A DNA stretch of 64,000 bases from Algoriphagus litoralis (GTDB lineage: Bacteria; Bacteroidota; Bacteroidia; Cytophagales; Cyclobacteriaceae): assembly GCF_003259255.1 (NCBI RefSeq), contig NZ_QGOL01000002.1, forward strand, positions 62,001-126,000, given 5' to 3'. Shown in pieces: positions 42,883-53,250 of the stretch (its first letter is position 1; each line of letters opens with the position of its first letter). The position numbers and the translations under genes are program-made. Below the pieces are notes generated by a model. It saw only the letters and a program-made list of their open reading frames with translations. It searched no databases and was not told the origin of the DNA.

Positions 42883-45468
42883 ATGGTTTTAAACATAAAA
42901 ATCTGGTATTTTTTTGCCTTCATCGCCCTAATGATCGGGATAAATCCGAATACTATTGCCCAACAAAATACCGACTTGACCACCATCAAAGTCGATGAAC
43001 TCAGCGATGATCAAATAGAAGAATTAGTCAACCGAGCCAACGAAGCTGGACTTTCGGTGGATGATTTTTTACAAATGGCCCAACTCAGAGGTATGCCATC
43101 AAATGAGGTGGAAAAGCTTCGCAATAGAATCAGCGATCTCGATATCGGTGGCTCCAAAACTAGAAGTGCCAATGCCTCCAAAAGGGAACCCAGACAGCAA
43201 ATGGACCTGAACGAAATCACCCGAGGGATCTACCAGCCTCAGGCAGAAACTTTTGCTGAATCCACGGGAAATGAAATCTTCGGAACTTCACTTTTCTACC
43301 AAAAAAACCGACGGCTCAGCTTTGAACCAAGTCTCAATCAAGCTACTCCTCAAAGCTACATTTTAGGCCCGGGAGACGTGGTATTTGTGGATATCTACGG
43401 GCAATCTGAGCAATATTACGAAGCTACCGTCAATCCGGACGGCTTTGTCATTTTGGACAATATTGGTCCTATATCAGTATCTGGAAAAACCATTACCGAG
43501 GCTACTGGGATCATCAAAAGTAGAGTTTCCAGGTTTTATCCGGGACTTTCAGGAGCTAATCCAAACACGTTTCTCCAAGTGACACTAGGTAATGTGCGGA
43601 CGATTAAGGTACACATTTTAGGCGAAGTCCGACTGCCGGGTACTTTTACGCTCAGTGCCTTTTCTACTGTATTCAATGCGCTCTATTCTGCGGGTGGCCC
43701 AAATGAAAACGGCACAATGCGGGCCATTAAAGTCATTCGAAACAATCAGCCCATTGCGGAAATTGATGTCTACGATTTGCTGATCAATGGCACAGCCAAC
43801 TTGGATCTTCAGCTTCAGGATCAGGATGTTATACTCGTTCCTCCTTTCCTCTCCCGAATCAAAATCAACGGAGAAGTGAAAAGACCGATGACGTTCGAAA
43901 TCGGCGCTGAGGATACTTTCGAAGACCTCCTAAACTACGCCGGTGGGTTTACAGATTTGGCCTTCAAAGACCGGGTCGCTATTTCGAGAATCACCGGAAA
44001 TCAACGCTCAGTATCAGATGTGTATCAAAACCAATTTGGAATGTTTATTCTAAAAGGTGGAGATGAAATCACTGTCAGTAGGATTTTGGATCGCTTCAGC
44101 AACCGAGTACAAATCAAAGGTGCCGTTTACCGGGAGGGTACTTTTGCCCTTACGGATGGACTGACCCTATATCAACTCGTGAAAAATGCCGAAGGACTGA
44201 GAGGCGATGCGTATACCGAGCGGGCCAGTATCCTGAGGACCAAAAGCGACCTGAGTACAGAAATGATCGAGGTCAATTTAAAAGCTGTTATGGACGGGAC
44301 TGCTCCAGATGTGGTGCTAAAGCGGGAAGATGTAATCCGGATTTCCAGCATTTACGATGTCCAAAATGAGCGGTATGTACAGATTTTGGGTGAGGTAAAA
44401 CGACCTGGGACCTATCCGTATTCGGAATCCATGAAAATTGAGGAGCTGATCATCCTTGCCGGTGGACTTCAGGAGTCAGCCAATTCACAGGACATCGAAA
44501 TCGCCAGAAGGCTGGAAGACTCTGATCTGGGAACACTCTCTGATATAATCCCGGCACGTGTCAATCCTGACCTCTCGATTAGCTCAGATTCACCGAGTTT
44601 ATTGCCATTTGATCAAGTCATTATTCGGAAACGGGCCAATTTCACCATGCAGCGACTCGTGGCTGTGGAAGGCCAAGTGAACTCACCCGGAATTTTTGCG
44701 ATCCAAAACAGTGTGGAGCGGATATCCGATTTGGTAAAAAGAGCTGGAGGGCTTAACCAATTTGCCTATCTAAAGGGAGCTACCCTGATCCGTAGAACGG
44801 AATTTTTCAACACAGAATCGGAGCAGATCCGAAGACAGCGAAATCTAGAAGCTCTTCGTCTAAAACTGATCGAAGACCCCAACAACTCAGAAGCACAGGA
44901 GGAAATGCTCCAGCGGCTATTTAGGGATTTGCCTTCGGAAAAAGTAAATCCGGTGGATACTGTCCTAGCCAATGCTAAAAAGGAATCGTTGGATCAGATT
45001 GCAGCAGGCACCCCCGGTTTCGCCGTCAAATTAAAGGAATCTGAAGCTGTGGCCATCGATCTCCAAAAAATCATCGATAATCCAGGATCAGAAAACGACC
45101 TGATTCTTGAAGAAGGCGACATTTTATCGGTTCCAAAATTACTTCAAACCGTACGAATGCGTGGTGATGTGGTCTATCCGACCACACTGCGTCATGAAAC
45201 AGGCCGAGGCCTGAAACATTACATCAATGGCGCTGGAGGTTTCGAGCGACGTGCTAATCGAAAACAAACGTATGTGGTCTATGCCAATGGCGCTGTGAAA
45301 CGCACCAAAGGGTTTTTGGGAATCAGAAGTTTCCCGCCTATTGAGCCAGGAGCTGAAGTCATCGTGCCGACCAAGGGTCCACGGATCCCGCTTCGTTTGG
45401 GTGATGTGGTGGGTGTGACCACAGGTTTAGCCACCTTAGCTCTGGTTATTTCTCAAATTAACTGGTAA
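42883..45468 (+). CDS. Outer-membrane polysaccharide export protein (OPX) with six SLBB domains
   Basis: 861 aa, more than twice the length of E. coli Wza. A signal peptide (FFAFIALMIGINPNTIAQ) and a coil-rich N-terminus are followed by a Poly_export domain at about 150-250 (YILGPGDVVFVDIYGQSEQ). Six SLBB repeats come next: HILGEVRLPGTF, KINGEVKRPMTF, QIKGAVYREGTF, QILGEVKRPGTY, AVEGQVNSPGIF and RMRGDVVYPTTL. The C-terminal hydrophobic stretch (VVGVTTGLATLALVISQI) may anchor it. It forms the channel for a surface polysaccharide. No lipobox is seen. Its stop overlaps the Wzz start by one base. Confidence 0.92.
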   Translation: MVLNIKIWYFFAFIALMIGINPNTIAQQNTDLTTIKVDELSDDQIEELVNRANEAGLSVDDFLQMAQLRGMPSNEVEKLRNRISDLDIGGSKTRSANASKREPRQQMDLNEITRGIYQPQAETFAESTGNEIFGTSLFYQKNRRLSFEPSLNQATPQSYILGPGDVVFVDIYGQSEQYYEATVNPDGFVILDNIGPISVSGKTITEATGIIKSRVSRFYPGLSGANPNTFLQVTLGNVRTIKVHILGEVRLPGTFTLSAFSTVFNALYSAGGPNENGTMRAIKVIRNNQPIAEIDVYDLLINGTANLDLQLQDQDVILVPPFLSRIKINGEVKRPMTFEIGAEDTFEDLLNYAGGFTDLAFKDRVAISRITGNQRSVSDVYQNQFGMFILKGGDEITVSRILDRFSNRVQIKGAVYREGTFALTDGLTLYQLVKNAEGLRGDAYTERASILRTKSDLSTEMIEVNLKAVMDGTAPDVVLKREDVIRISSIYDVQNERYVQILGEVKRPGTYPYSESMKIEELIILAGGLQESANSQDIEIARRLEDSDLGTLSDIIPARVNPDLSISSDSPSLLPFDQVIIRKRANFTMQRLVAVEGQVNSPGIFAIQNSVERISDLVKRAGGLNQFAYLKGATLIRRTEFFNTESEQIRRQRNLEALRLKLIEDPNNSEAQEEMLQRLFRDLPSEKVNPVDTVLANAKKESLDQIAAGTPGFAVKLKESEAVAIDLQKIIDNPGSENDLILEEGDILSVPKLLQTVRMRGDVVYPTTLRHETGRGLKHYINGAGGFERRANRKQTYVVYANGAVKRTKGFLGIRSFPPIEPGAEVIVPTKGPRIPLRLGDVVGVTTGLATLALVISQINW

Positions 45469-46535
45469 TGGCAGACTCTAAGCATTTTTCAGAAAATCAG
45501 TTTACCATCAAAGAGGTCATTGGAAATCTCAGTGAGTGGCTGGCATTTTTTCTTTCGCAGTGGAAAATTCTGATTCTGGCAGGTATCGTCGGACTAGGCC
45601 TTGGAGCTTTGGTCTCGATCGTGAAAAAGCCAGTATTTCATGCTGAAACCTCATTTGTTTTGGAAGAAGGCGAGGGCGGCGGAATCGGCCAAATGTCCGG
45701 TTTGGCGTCGCTAGTGGGGGTGAATTTGGGATCGCTAGGCAGCACGAGCGGACTTTTCCAAGGAGATAATATCATGGAATTGTATCGCTCGGACCGAATG
45801 CTTGCAGAGACCTTGCTCAGTGAATTCAACGAAAGTCAGTTATTGATCGACCGGTTTGTGGAGTTTCAGGAACTGGATAAAAAATGGGCTGCAAAAGTGG
45901 ATTTTGCAACTTTGGACTTTTCCATTCCCAGAGAAAATTTTACTGTAACTCAGGATTCTGTGGTCAAAGAAGTGGCCAAGTTGATTCGGGAAAATCAGCT
46001 GAGTGTTGCCAAGCCAGATCGCAAGCTCAGCATCATTCAGGTGAGTATTTCCTCCAAAGACGAACTCTTTGCAAAGGCCTTCAATGAAAGGTTGGTAGAA
46101 AAAGTGAATACTTTCTACCTCGAGACCAAAACCAAAAAAACCGGCGAAAATCTCTCCATTCTTCAAACTCAGGCAGACAGTGTCCGATCTATTTTGGATG
46201 AAAGCATTGGAGCTTATGCCAGTGCAACCGATCGGGTGCCAAATGCTAACCCACTATTGAGTTCAGCCACGGTCGAAAGCAGGAAACGTCAAATCGACGT
46301 GCAGGCCACAGGTGCGGTCTATCAGGAAATAGTCAAAAATCTGGAAATCGCGAAAGTCAATCATCGCAACAATTCGCCGCTGATCCAAATCATCGATTCG
46401 CCGAGACTTCCACTGAAGCGGTCAGAGATCCGCTTGGTCAAGGGGATGGTATTAGGTGCAATAATCACCGGAATCCTGGTGCTGTTTGGACTTTATTTTC
46501 GCAGGCTGTATCAGAAGCATGTGCAGGAAAGCTAA
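45468..46535 (+). CDS. wzz: Chain-length determinant protein (Wzz family)
   Basis: 355 aa. Two membrane helices flank a periplasmic coiled-coil region: N-terminal LILAGIVGLGLGALVSIV (about 36-53) and C-terminal GMVLGAIITGILVLFGLYF (about 325-343), with PLKRSEIRLVKG just before it as in Wzz proteins. Residues 60-125 include SFVLEEGEGGGIGQMSGLAS. There is no C-terminal tyrosine-kinase domain, so this is a Wzz, not a Wzc. It sets polymer length together with the Wzy in this locus. It is translationally coupled to the export gene (TAATG). Confidence 0.88.
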   Translation: MADSKHFSENQFTIKEVIGNLSEWLAFFLSQWKILILAGIVGLGLGALVSIVKKPVFHAETSFVLEEGEGGGIGQMSGLASLVGVNLGSLGSTSGLFQGDNIMELYRSDRMLAETLLSEFNESQLLIDRFVEFQELDKKWAAKVDFATLDFSIPRENFTVTQDSVVKEVAKLIRENQLSVAKPDRKLSIIQVSISSKDELFAKAFNERLVEKVNTFYLETKTKKTGENLSILQTQADSVRSILDESIGAYASATDRVPNANPLLSSATVESRKRQIDVQATGAVYQEIVKNLEIAKVNHRNNSPLIQIIDSPRLPLKRSEIRLVKGMVLGAIITGILVLFGLYFRRLYQKHVQES

Positions 46536-46547
46536 ACTAAAGCTGCC

Positions 46548-47840
46548 ATGTTTGAAAAACTCAACTTGCTCATACCCTTCGGAAATTACATCCGAAACAA
46601 GTCCTTCCAGAATTTCCTTTTTCTGGCAGTCATTCAATCCTCCAATGTGCTGATTTCAATTATTTCGATGCCGCTGCTGATCCAGAGTATCGGTGTGGAT
46701 CAGTTTGGACTGATCAACCTTGCACTTTCTGTCATTATTTTGCTCAATATTCTGGTAGGATTTGGATACAATCTGAGCGCTCCCAGAGAGGTAGCCATCA
46801 ATCTGGGTGACAAAAAAGCCCTTTCGCACATCGTTTCGAATGTTTTCTCCGGCAAAATTCTGTTGGCCTTCTTCGCGGTATTTTTGATTTTTGTAGGCGC
46901 TTTTGGCTTCAATCTTTTTCCTGAGTACCAGACTATCCTTATTTTTTCTGTGCTATTGTTGTTTTCGGAGGCTACACTTCCGCTGTGGTTTTTTCAGGGG
47001 TTGGAAAAAATGAAACTGGTCTCCATCGCCAATATTTTTTCCAAACTCCTCTTCCTGATGGGAATCGTCCTCTTTATTCATTCCCCTGAGCAGAGCAAAT
47101 GGGTAAATTTCCTGATGGGCTTCTTTGGTCTGGGAATCAACCTGTTACTACTGGCCTACATCCATTGGTTTTTAGATATTCAGTTTTACAGACCTGAGTT
47201 TTCAGCGATCTGGAAAAGCCTAAAAGAAAATTCCTTACTCTTCTTCAGCAACTTGGCCAGTCATATTTCGATCAGCGGTGGACTGATTGTGTTGAGCTTT
47301 TTTGCCAATGCGGAAACCCTGGGAATGTATAGTTTGGCAGAGCGGGTCATTATGGTAGTCAGGCTATTTCCGCCCTTTATTTTTCAGGCCATCATTCCTA
47401 ATGCCAGCAGGCTTTACACTGAAGATTTGCCCTCATTCTTTCTATTTTTGAAAAGAGTGTACAAAAAAGTATTAATCGTCGGATTCATCATTTCGGCCGG
47501 AGTTCATTTTGCTGCCCCGTTTATCGTGCAGATTCTTTCCCGTTCCGCGTTGGAGGATTCTATTTTGTATTTAAAAATATTGGCGTTGGTCCCATTTCTT
47601 GCTTGTCTCAATGTCGCAAATGTGACCATGATGATGGCGGCAGACCTGAGGCAATTACTCTTCAAGGCCAGCTGGTTGATGTGTGCATTTATGCTCATTT
47701 TATCTCCGATTTTGACAGGGTACTTTGGACCGATAGGATTGTGTTTGGCAATTATCTCTACCGAAGTCGCTGTTTTCTTCATTTGTCTGATGCTGCTGTA
47801 TCGACATAACCGGACCCTGTTGTATGGCTTTTACTCCTGA
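46548..47840 (+). CDS. wzx: Polysaccharide flippase (Wzx-like, MATE/MVF superfamily)
   Basis: 430 aa with about 12 hydrophobic segments. It matches the Polysacc_synt family: FLFLAVIQSSNVLISIISMPLL at the N-terminus, and QFGLINLALSVIILLNILVG and LPLWFFQGLEKMKLVSIANI inside. It should flip the lipid-linked repeat unit across the inner membrane. Its 3' end overlaps the following GT2 gene by 17 nt. Confidence 0.9.
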   Translation: MFEKLNLLIPFGNYIRNKSFQNFLFLAVIQSSNVLISIISMPLLIQSIGVDQFGLINLALSVIILLNILVGFGYNLSAPREVAINLGDKKALSHIVSNVFSGKILLAFFAVFLIFVGAFGFNLFPEYQTILIFSVLLLFSEATLPLWFFQGLEKMKLVSIANIFSKLLFLMGIVLFIHSPEQSKWVNFLMGFFGLGINLLLLAYIHWFLDIQFYRPEFSAIWKSLKENSLLFFSNLASHISISGGLIVLSFFANAETLGMYSLAERVIMVVRLFPPFIFQAIIPNASRLYTEDLPSFFLFLKRVYKKVLIVGFIISAGVHFAAPFIVQILSRSALEDSILYLKILALVPFLACLNVANVTMMMAADLRQLLFKASWLMCAFMLILSPILTGYFGPIGLCLAIISTEVAVFFICLMLLYRHNRTLLYGFYS

Positions 47841-48747
47841 TCCCTTTGTAGCCATAATTTTGGTCAACTGGAACGGCTTTGACTACACCCAGGCCTGTTT
47901 GGCTTCACTGCGCAAAATTGATTTTCCAGATTTCAAGGTCATAGTGGTAGACAATGGGTCCCAAAATCAGGAAGGAAAAAGTCTCAAAAAGTTGTTTCCT
48001 GAAATCGAATTGATCGAAAACGCAGAGAACCTCGGCTTTTCCGAAGGGAATAATGTAGGAATTCGGTTTGCACTGGAGCAGGGCTTTTCGCATATCATGC
48101 TGCTGAATAATGACACCGAAGTGGAGTCCAATTTTCTGGGAGAAATGATGCGAAAATTCCATCAAAACAGTAGGTTGGGGGTAGTGCAACCCTTGATTCT
48201 ATTCCTAAATGACCCCAAGAAAATCTGGAGCGCAGGTGGCAAATGGGCGTCATCGGTAGGTAGGGCTATCACGCTTGGCGATCGTGGACCTCTGGCCGAT
48301 TATCGCTTTAAGGTAACAAATCTGGACTGGGCGACCGGGTGCTGCATGTTGCTATCAAGGGAAGCAATTCTGAAAACGGGGCTTCTCAATGCTCAATATT
48401 TCGCTTATTTTGAAGATGTGGAATGGTCTTTAAGGTTTAAAAAAGCTGGTTTTGAGATTTCTTTGGCAGAAAAAGCTGTAATCTACCATGAAGCTGGAGC
48501 CTCCTCCAAAAAGACCCACTCCGAAGGAACACTAAGTCCGAAAGTGTTTTACTACAATGTCAGAAATCAATTTTTTCTGCTCAGAAGTCAAAAGATCTAT
48601 CTCGGAATAATTTATCATTTCTTTCGGTTTTTGGGTTGGGCAGGGTATTTTTTGATTCGGGGAAGATTTAGAAAAATGAACGCAGTCCTCAAGGGTATCC
48701 AGGATGGATTAGGTGCAGATTTACAAACCGCAAAGCGATGGCCCTGA
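47824..48747 (+). CDS. Glycosyltransferase family 2 (rhamnosyltransferase-like)
   Basis: 307 aa. GT-A core: VAIILVNWNGFDYTQACLASL, VIVVDNGSQNQ and NLGFSEGNNVGIRFAL, with the DXD-like metal site in MLLNNDTEVES. WATGCCMLLSREAI is the acceptor-side motif seen in WbbL-like enzymes. A C-terminal hydrophobic region (IIYHFFRFLGWAGYFLI) could bind the membrane. It overlaps the flippase gene (17 nt) and the polymerase gene (10 nt), in line with one transcript. The sugar is not predictable. Confidence 0.88.
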   Translation: MAFTPDPFVAIILVNWNGFDYTQACLASLRKIDFPDFKVIVVDNGSQNQEGKSLKKLFPEIELIENAENLGFSEGNNVGIRFALEQGFSHIMLLNNDTEVESNFLGEMMRKFHQNSRLGVVQPLILFLNDPKKIWSAGGKWASSVGRAITLGDRGPLADYRFKVTNLDWATGCCMLLSREAILKTGLLNAQYFAYFEDVEWSLRFKKAGFEISLAEKAVIYHEAGASSKKTHSEGTLSPKVFYYNVRNQFFLLRSQKIYLGIIYHFFRFLGWAGYFLIRGRFRKMNAVLKGIQDGLGADLQTAKRWP

Positions 48748-50147
48748 TATTTTTCATCTTGATCGCATTGGGAGTGGGTGCTGGATTTCTCTGGACAGTC
48801 CAAGAAATGATATTCAAAGCAAAGTGGGCCTACTTCATCTTTTTCCTTGCCGGATTTCTTCCGTTTTACATCACTTCACTTAGTGTCATTTTCCTTGCCA
48901 CTCGCTCTCCTGAGATTCTGGGCATTTTCCAGATTATCAAAGAAGTGGTAGTGCTACTCGCCATGTTGGTATTTCTCTTTTACCAGAGACGTGTGTTTGA
49001 CTACCCGTTTCGGCTGCAGTCCACAGACTGGATGATGTTGGGATTTCTTACGCTAGGATTTTTATATCTGCTTTTACCATTGGGACAAGCCTCTTTTTTG
49101 AACAAAGCCCTGTATTACAAAAGCATGGTTATTCCTGGGTTCGTCTATTTTCTTGGAAGAAATACCCGCTTTGACGAAGTCGAAATCGGCTGGATTTTCA
49201 AAATCATTTTTGCGGTAGCAATCGGTGCATTTGTGGTGAATCTAGTCGAAAACTACCTCCTTCAAGCGCATCTGCAGCAATTCACTGGCTATTCGCTTTA
49301 CAATCAGGTGATCAATGACATCGAACCCTCTGGTAACTTTGGTCTGACTTGGACTTTTGAAACTCAAGCAGTCACCAAGCGATTGGCGAGTTTCTTCTCC
49401 GATCCTCTGGAGCTGGCTAGCTCCGTATTAATGGGTTTTGCTGCGGGTCTGATTTGGTTTTTGACTTCGAAAAAAGAATACAGCTGGCCTTATTTGTTGA
49501 TCATGGTCTTCTCCTTGGGGAGCTTGGTGTTTTCAGCTTCACGAGCTGCTTTCGGGGCATTTTTCATCATGATTTTCTTTGTCGCGCTGGTTTTCAAGCT
49601 TTACAAACTAATCGGCGCCGGATTTCTGGTCTTGGTAGGGTTTGGGATCTATGTGCTTGCCTTTGCATCAGAAGATTTTTACTTCTTTGTCCTCGATACC
49701 CTTACATTTGAAAACACCTCCAGTATCGGCCATGTGGTAGAATGGCTCCTGGCTTTAGATTCTATGGTGGCTAATCCCTTTGGAATCGGGCTGGCTATGA
49801 GTGGGAATGCTGGAAGTGTAACCGATGAACTACGGGTAGGCGGCGAAAATCAATTCCTAATTTACGGGGTACAACTTGGCTGGATTGGGATGATGTTATA
49901 CATTTTAGCCATGGCCAGTGGCGTAATCTTAAGCCTACGTGTATTTTACAGCACCGATAATACGATGATTGCCAGACTTGCTTTCGTTGGCGCAGTCACA
50001 AAAGTAGGTCTGCTCCTTCCCTTATTCACTGCGAATGCAGAAATGTACACCTATGTGGCTTGGTTGTCTTGGTGGATGATTGGTTTCAGCGTAAAGGAGT
50101 ATAGCTTTATAAAAAATACCTCAAATCAGCTTGTTCCCCTACACTGA
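48738..50147 (+). CDS. wzy: O-antigen polymerase/ligase-like membrane protein (Wzy)
   Basis: 469 aa with about 11-12 hydrophobic segments. A large periplasmic loop is placed between LASSVLMGFAAGLIWFL and the C-terminal helices. The region LVFSASRAAFGAFFIMIFFVAL contains the S-R-A motif of Wzy_C/O-antigen ligase proteins. It most likely polymerises the repeat unit made in this locus; a WaaL-type ligase cannot be ruled out by sequence alone. It is followed by a 29-nt gap to the methyltransferase gene. Confidence 0.82.
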   Translation: MALIFFILIALGVGAGFLWTVQEMIFKAKWAYFIFFLAGFLPFYITSLSVIFLATRSPEILGIFQIIKEVVVLLAMLVFLFYQRRVFDYPFRLQSTDWMMLGFLTLGFLYLLLPLGQASFLNKALYYKSMVIPGFVYFLGRNTRFDEVEIGWIFKIIFAVAIGAFVVNLVENYLLQAHLQQFTGYSLYNQVINDIEPSGNFGLTWTFETQAVTKRLASFFSDPLELASSVLMGFAAGLIWFLTSKKEYSWPYLLIMVFSLGSLVFSASRAAFGAFFIMIFFVALVFKLYKLIGAGFLVLVGFGIYVLAFASEDFYFFVLDTLTFENTSSIGHVVEWLLALDSMVANPFGIGLAMSGNAGSVTDELRVGGENQFLIYGVQLGWIGMMLYILAMASGVILSLRVFYSTDNTMIARLAFVGAVTKVGLLLPLFTANAEMYTYVAWLSWWMIGFSVKEYSFIKNTSNQLVPLH

Positions 50148-50176
50148 ATTGGAATCAAGAAGCCTGTGAAATAAAA

Positions 50177-50986
50177 ATGAGTCGCGTAAAAACAATAGAA
50201 TCGGAGATTTTTGAGTTGAATCAACCCAGTGAAGTTGAATATTTTAGGTTTCACAAAAAGCGGTACGAGCGATTTGAGTCATTTTTGAAAACTCAATTTG
50301 CCGGAACTTCCCAAACCAAAAAAATGAAGGCATTGGATATTGGAAGTCACTACCTCCATTCTTCGATGATTTTGTCCAAAATGAATTTTGAAGTGGACGG
50401 CATGGATGTCTCTGTTTTTTGGGACATGGATTTTGTGAAAAAAAGGGGTGCTAAATTTGGAATAACACCGATCGTCGAAAATGACCTTGCCAAAATGCCG
50501 GAGTTCCAGAGCGTGCATGATCGGTACGATTTGGTTGTTTTCACCGAAATCTTCGAGCACATCACCTTCAATCCGATTCAACTTTGGAAAACCATCCATC
50601 AAATCCTAAAACCTGGAGGCAAAATCTACATCTCCACACCTAATTCACTGGCTTTGGCCAATTGGGTGAGAAATTTCAAAAACCTGATCACGCTCAAATC
50701 GGTGGGAATTACCGTGGATGACATCATTTCTAAGGTCACTTATGGACATCATTGGAAAGAATACTCGCCTCAGGAGATCAAAACTTATTTTGGGGCTTTA
50801 TCCGAAGACTTTCATGTCACGATCAACCCCTATCACTACAAGGAATATGAGTTAAAGTCACCGTATTTGCCCTTCAAGTTGCTGGCAAAACTTGGCAACC
50901 TGACCAAGACCTTTGCTGAGGAGCTGGAGGTAATCGTTGAACTGAAAGAGAAAAAGGTTTGGAAGAAGGGATTGTCTGAGTATTAA
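50177..50986 (+). CDS. Class I SAM-dependent methyltransferase
   Basis: 269 aa, cytoplasmic. Rossmann SAM site: MKALDIGSHYLHSSMILSK, then FEVDGMDVSVFWDMDF, and the post-I region DLVVFTEIFEHITFNPIQLW. GGKIYISTPNSLALANWVRN is the motif IV/V area. The family is Methyltransf_23/11-like. It probably methylates a sugar in the locus product. A 234-nt spacer with no evident gene separates it from the next gene. Confidence 0.85.
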   Translation: MSRVKTIESEIFELNQPSEVEYFRFHKKRYERFESFLKTQFAGTSQTKKMKALDIGSHYLHSSMILSKMNFEVDGMDVSVFWDMDFVKKRGAKFGITPIVENDLAKMPEFQSVHDRYDLVVFTEIFEHITFNPIQLWKTIHQILKPGGKIYISTPNSLALANWVRNFKNLITLKSVGITVDDIISKVTYGHHWKEYSPQEIKTYFGALSEDFHVTINPYHYKEYELKSPYLPFKLLAKLGNLTKTFAEELEVIVELKEKKVWKKGLSEY

Positions 50987-51220
50987 GCCGTTCAAAAATC
51001 AAAAAAACACAAAGGATTATCCTCGCGTTAGATTTGGCAGTTTGATTTTACTGCTTGAAGTCACTTTGTTCCGAGGCCTGACTTCCTTACTTTTTGTAAA
51101 TTACGATGAAACTCGATTTTACCTAAAATCATTTAACTTGTAGTCGTCAAATTTTGGCCATCCGATGAGTCTTGGATAAAAAATTGAGACGCCCATCCGA
51201 TTTCAAACGTCAACCTCCTC

Positions 51221-52351
51221 TTGAAAGTCCTCCTCGATCTGCAATACCTCAACGTCGCCACCACCGGGATCAAAACCTACATGATGGAACTGGCCAAAGC
51301 TGCCAAAAATTACCCTCACCCGGACATCGAGTGGATATTTACCCATGACCCTGAGGAACAAGCCGCCGACAAAACTTACAAGACTGCCCACACCAAGGTC
51401 CAAAAGCTCAACTATCATTTAGACTATTTCCGATGGAAAGAATTTTTGCTTCCGGATCTGGTCAAAAAACACCAGCCGGATGTTTTGGTTTGTCTGGATT
51501 TCATTTCTCCTGCAGCATCACTTCCCTGCCGCAGATTGACGGTCATCCACGATGCTTTTTTTTGGCAAATGCCAAAAAATTACTCCAAGTGGTGGCGGAA
51601 ATATTTCACCAGTCTGATCAAAAAGGGACTTAAAGAACAGACTGAAGTCATCACCACTTCCGAATATTCCAAAACTTCACTTATTGAGCATCTTGGAGAT
51701 ACCTACCCAATAGCGGTGGTATACCAAGCGCCAAAAGACTTGAAGGCAGCAGCAGATCCTGATTTTTTGGCAACAAATGAACTGGTTCACCAAAATTATT
51801 TTCTTCACATCGGCACCTTCGACAGACGAAAAAATCTACCCTTGCTTGTCAGAGCCTTTGCTGAATTTCTTCGCCAAACCAGATCAGAAAAAAAGCTTGT
51901 TTTGGCAGGGGGCCCTGGTGAAAGCAAGCAAATGAATGACCTCCCCGCAGTGGAAAGCTTGGTCAAAGAATTGGAATTGGAAGGGAAGGTGCTTCTGCCT
52001 GGCTACATCACTGATGGAGCAATCAAAGCACTGTATGAAGGTGCGTTTGGATATGTTTTTCCTTCGGAAAATGAGGGCTTTGGGATTCCTATTTTGGAGG
52101 CTTTTGGCTTCGAAATCCCGATAATTCATTCCGACCAGGAGGCCTTGCTCGAGGTAGCAGGAGGTGCAGCTTTAGCCTTTGAAACAGGAAATCAAGCCGA
52201 TTTGACGGAAAAATTAATACTTTTGGATCGCGAAAATGAACTTAGAGAAAAGCTGATCCAACAGGGTAAAGCACGGGCTAAAGACTTTTCCGCACAAAAA
52301 TTTATTGAAGCTTTTCATCAGATTATCTTGAGGCCGACTCTTGACCCATGA
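51221..52351 (+). CDS. Glycosyltransferase family 4
   Basis: 376 aa, starting with TTG at 51221; an in-frame stop at 51185 and the need for the first beta strand (MKVLLDLQYLNVATTGIKTY) rule out a longer or much shorter protein. GT-B fold. The donor domain has HIGTFDRRKNLPLLVRAF, LVLAGGPGESKQ, LLPGYITDGAIKALYEGA and the E-x7-E motif in SENEGFGIPILEAFG. It overlaps the next methyltransferase gene by 4 nt (ATGA). Donor and acceptor unknown. Confidence 0.86.
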   Translation: MKVLLDLQYLNVATTGIKTYMMELAKAAKNYPHPDIEWIFTHDPEEQAADKTYKTAHTKVQKLNYHLDYFRWKEFLLPDLVKKHQPDVLVCLDFISPAASLPCRRLTVIHDAFFWQMPKNYSKWWRKYFTSLIKKGLKEQTEVITTSEYSKTSLIEHLGDTYPIAVVYQAPKDLKAAADPDFLATNELVHQNYFLHIGTFDRRKNLPLLVRAFAEFLRQTRSEKKLVLAGGPGESKQMNDLPAVESLVKELELEGKVLLPGYITDGAIKALYEGAFGYVFPSENEGFGIPILEAFGFEIPIIHSDQEALLEVAGGAALAFETGNQADLTEKLILLDRENELREKLIQQGKARAKDFSAQKFIEAFHQIILRPTLDP

Positions 52352-53250
52352 GGCAAATCACCTGTCCGGTTTGTAAAAATTCTCCATCAAATTCTCCACA
52401 GAATCAGTCGATCATTTCCTGCCGGATCTGCGGGACTCGTTGGACATTTCTTGGGAATGAAGTGGATAGCAATTCGCTCTATTCGGATGAAGTCTATTCG
52501 ATTGTCGATAATCGAAAATCGGTTTTTGAGCGGATCATTTTTTCAGAGGCTAAAAAAGTCCTTAGGATCGCGCACAGAGTCAACCCTACAGCAAACTCAC
52601 TTTTGGACTTTGGCTCCGGCAAAGGCCAGTTTTTGGCTGTTGCCAAAACACTGGGCTGGAAAGGTTTAGGAATCGAAACCGCCGAAGAAAGAGCCAATTT
52701 TGCAAAAGAAAAATATGGTGTTCATGTGATTTCTGAGTTTTACAATGGAGGAAAAGTAGAGGCTGGAAACTTTGATTTGATCGCCTTAAACCATGTACTG
52801 GAGCATTTACCAGCACCAATGGAATTGATTCAACCCCTTTTAAATGAAAATCTTTCAAAAAATGGTCTGGTCTATCTCGAAATTCCGCGTGCTGATTCTT
52901 GGCAAGCTAAGATCGCAGAAGAAAACTGGATTCATTGGGACATTCCCAGGCATTTGACCCACTGGACCGAGGATGGAATACGGAATCAGATGGAGAAAAT
53001 CGGCTTTGAAATCGTGGAAAAACGCTCTTTTTCCATTCATCTTGGAGTCTTGGGAATGCTGCAGGCTTTACTTTCCAAATTTGGTTTTCGCGAAAATTTG
53101 ATTCTAAGGTTGAAGCGGAAGAAATCAATGGGATTGCTGATTTCTATTGGGATTTTATTACCGTTTGCATGGATTTTGGAAGTGCTCTCGTTGGGATTTG
53201 GCAAATCAGGAATTCTTGGAATCTATCTGAAACGACGTGGGAAAGCCTAA
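52348..53250 (+). CDS. SAM-dependent methyltransferase with N-terminal zinc ribbon
   Basis: 300 aa. The N-terminus holds two CxxC pairs, CPVCKNSP and CRICGTRW (residues about 5-32), as in methyltransferases that carry a small zinc ribbon. The SAM domain follows: SLLDFGSGKGQFLAVAKTLG, WKGLGIETAEERANFA and FDLIALNHVLEHLPAPME. A C-terminal hydrophobic segment (GLLISIGILLPFAWILEVLSL) may attach it to the membrane. It is translationally coupled to the preceding GT4 and overlaps the next GT4 by 14 nt. Confidence 0.85.
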   Translation: MRQITCPVCKNSPSNSPQNQSIISCRICGTRWTFLGNEVDSNSLYSDEVYSIVDNRKSVFERIIFSEAKKVLRIAHRVNPTANSLLDFGSGKGQFLAVAKTLGWKGLGIETAEERANFAKEKYGVHVISEFYNGGKVEAGNFDLIALNHVLEHLPAPMELIQPLLNENLSKNGLVYLEIPRADSWQAKIAEENWIHWDIPRHLTHWTEDGIRNQMEKIGFEIVEKRSFSIHLGVLGMLQALLSKFGFRENLILRLKRKKSMGLLISIGILLPFAWILEVLSLGFGKSGILGIYLKRRGKA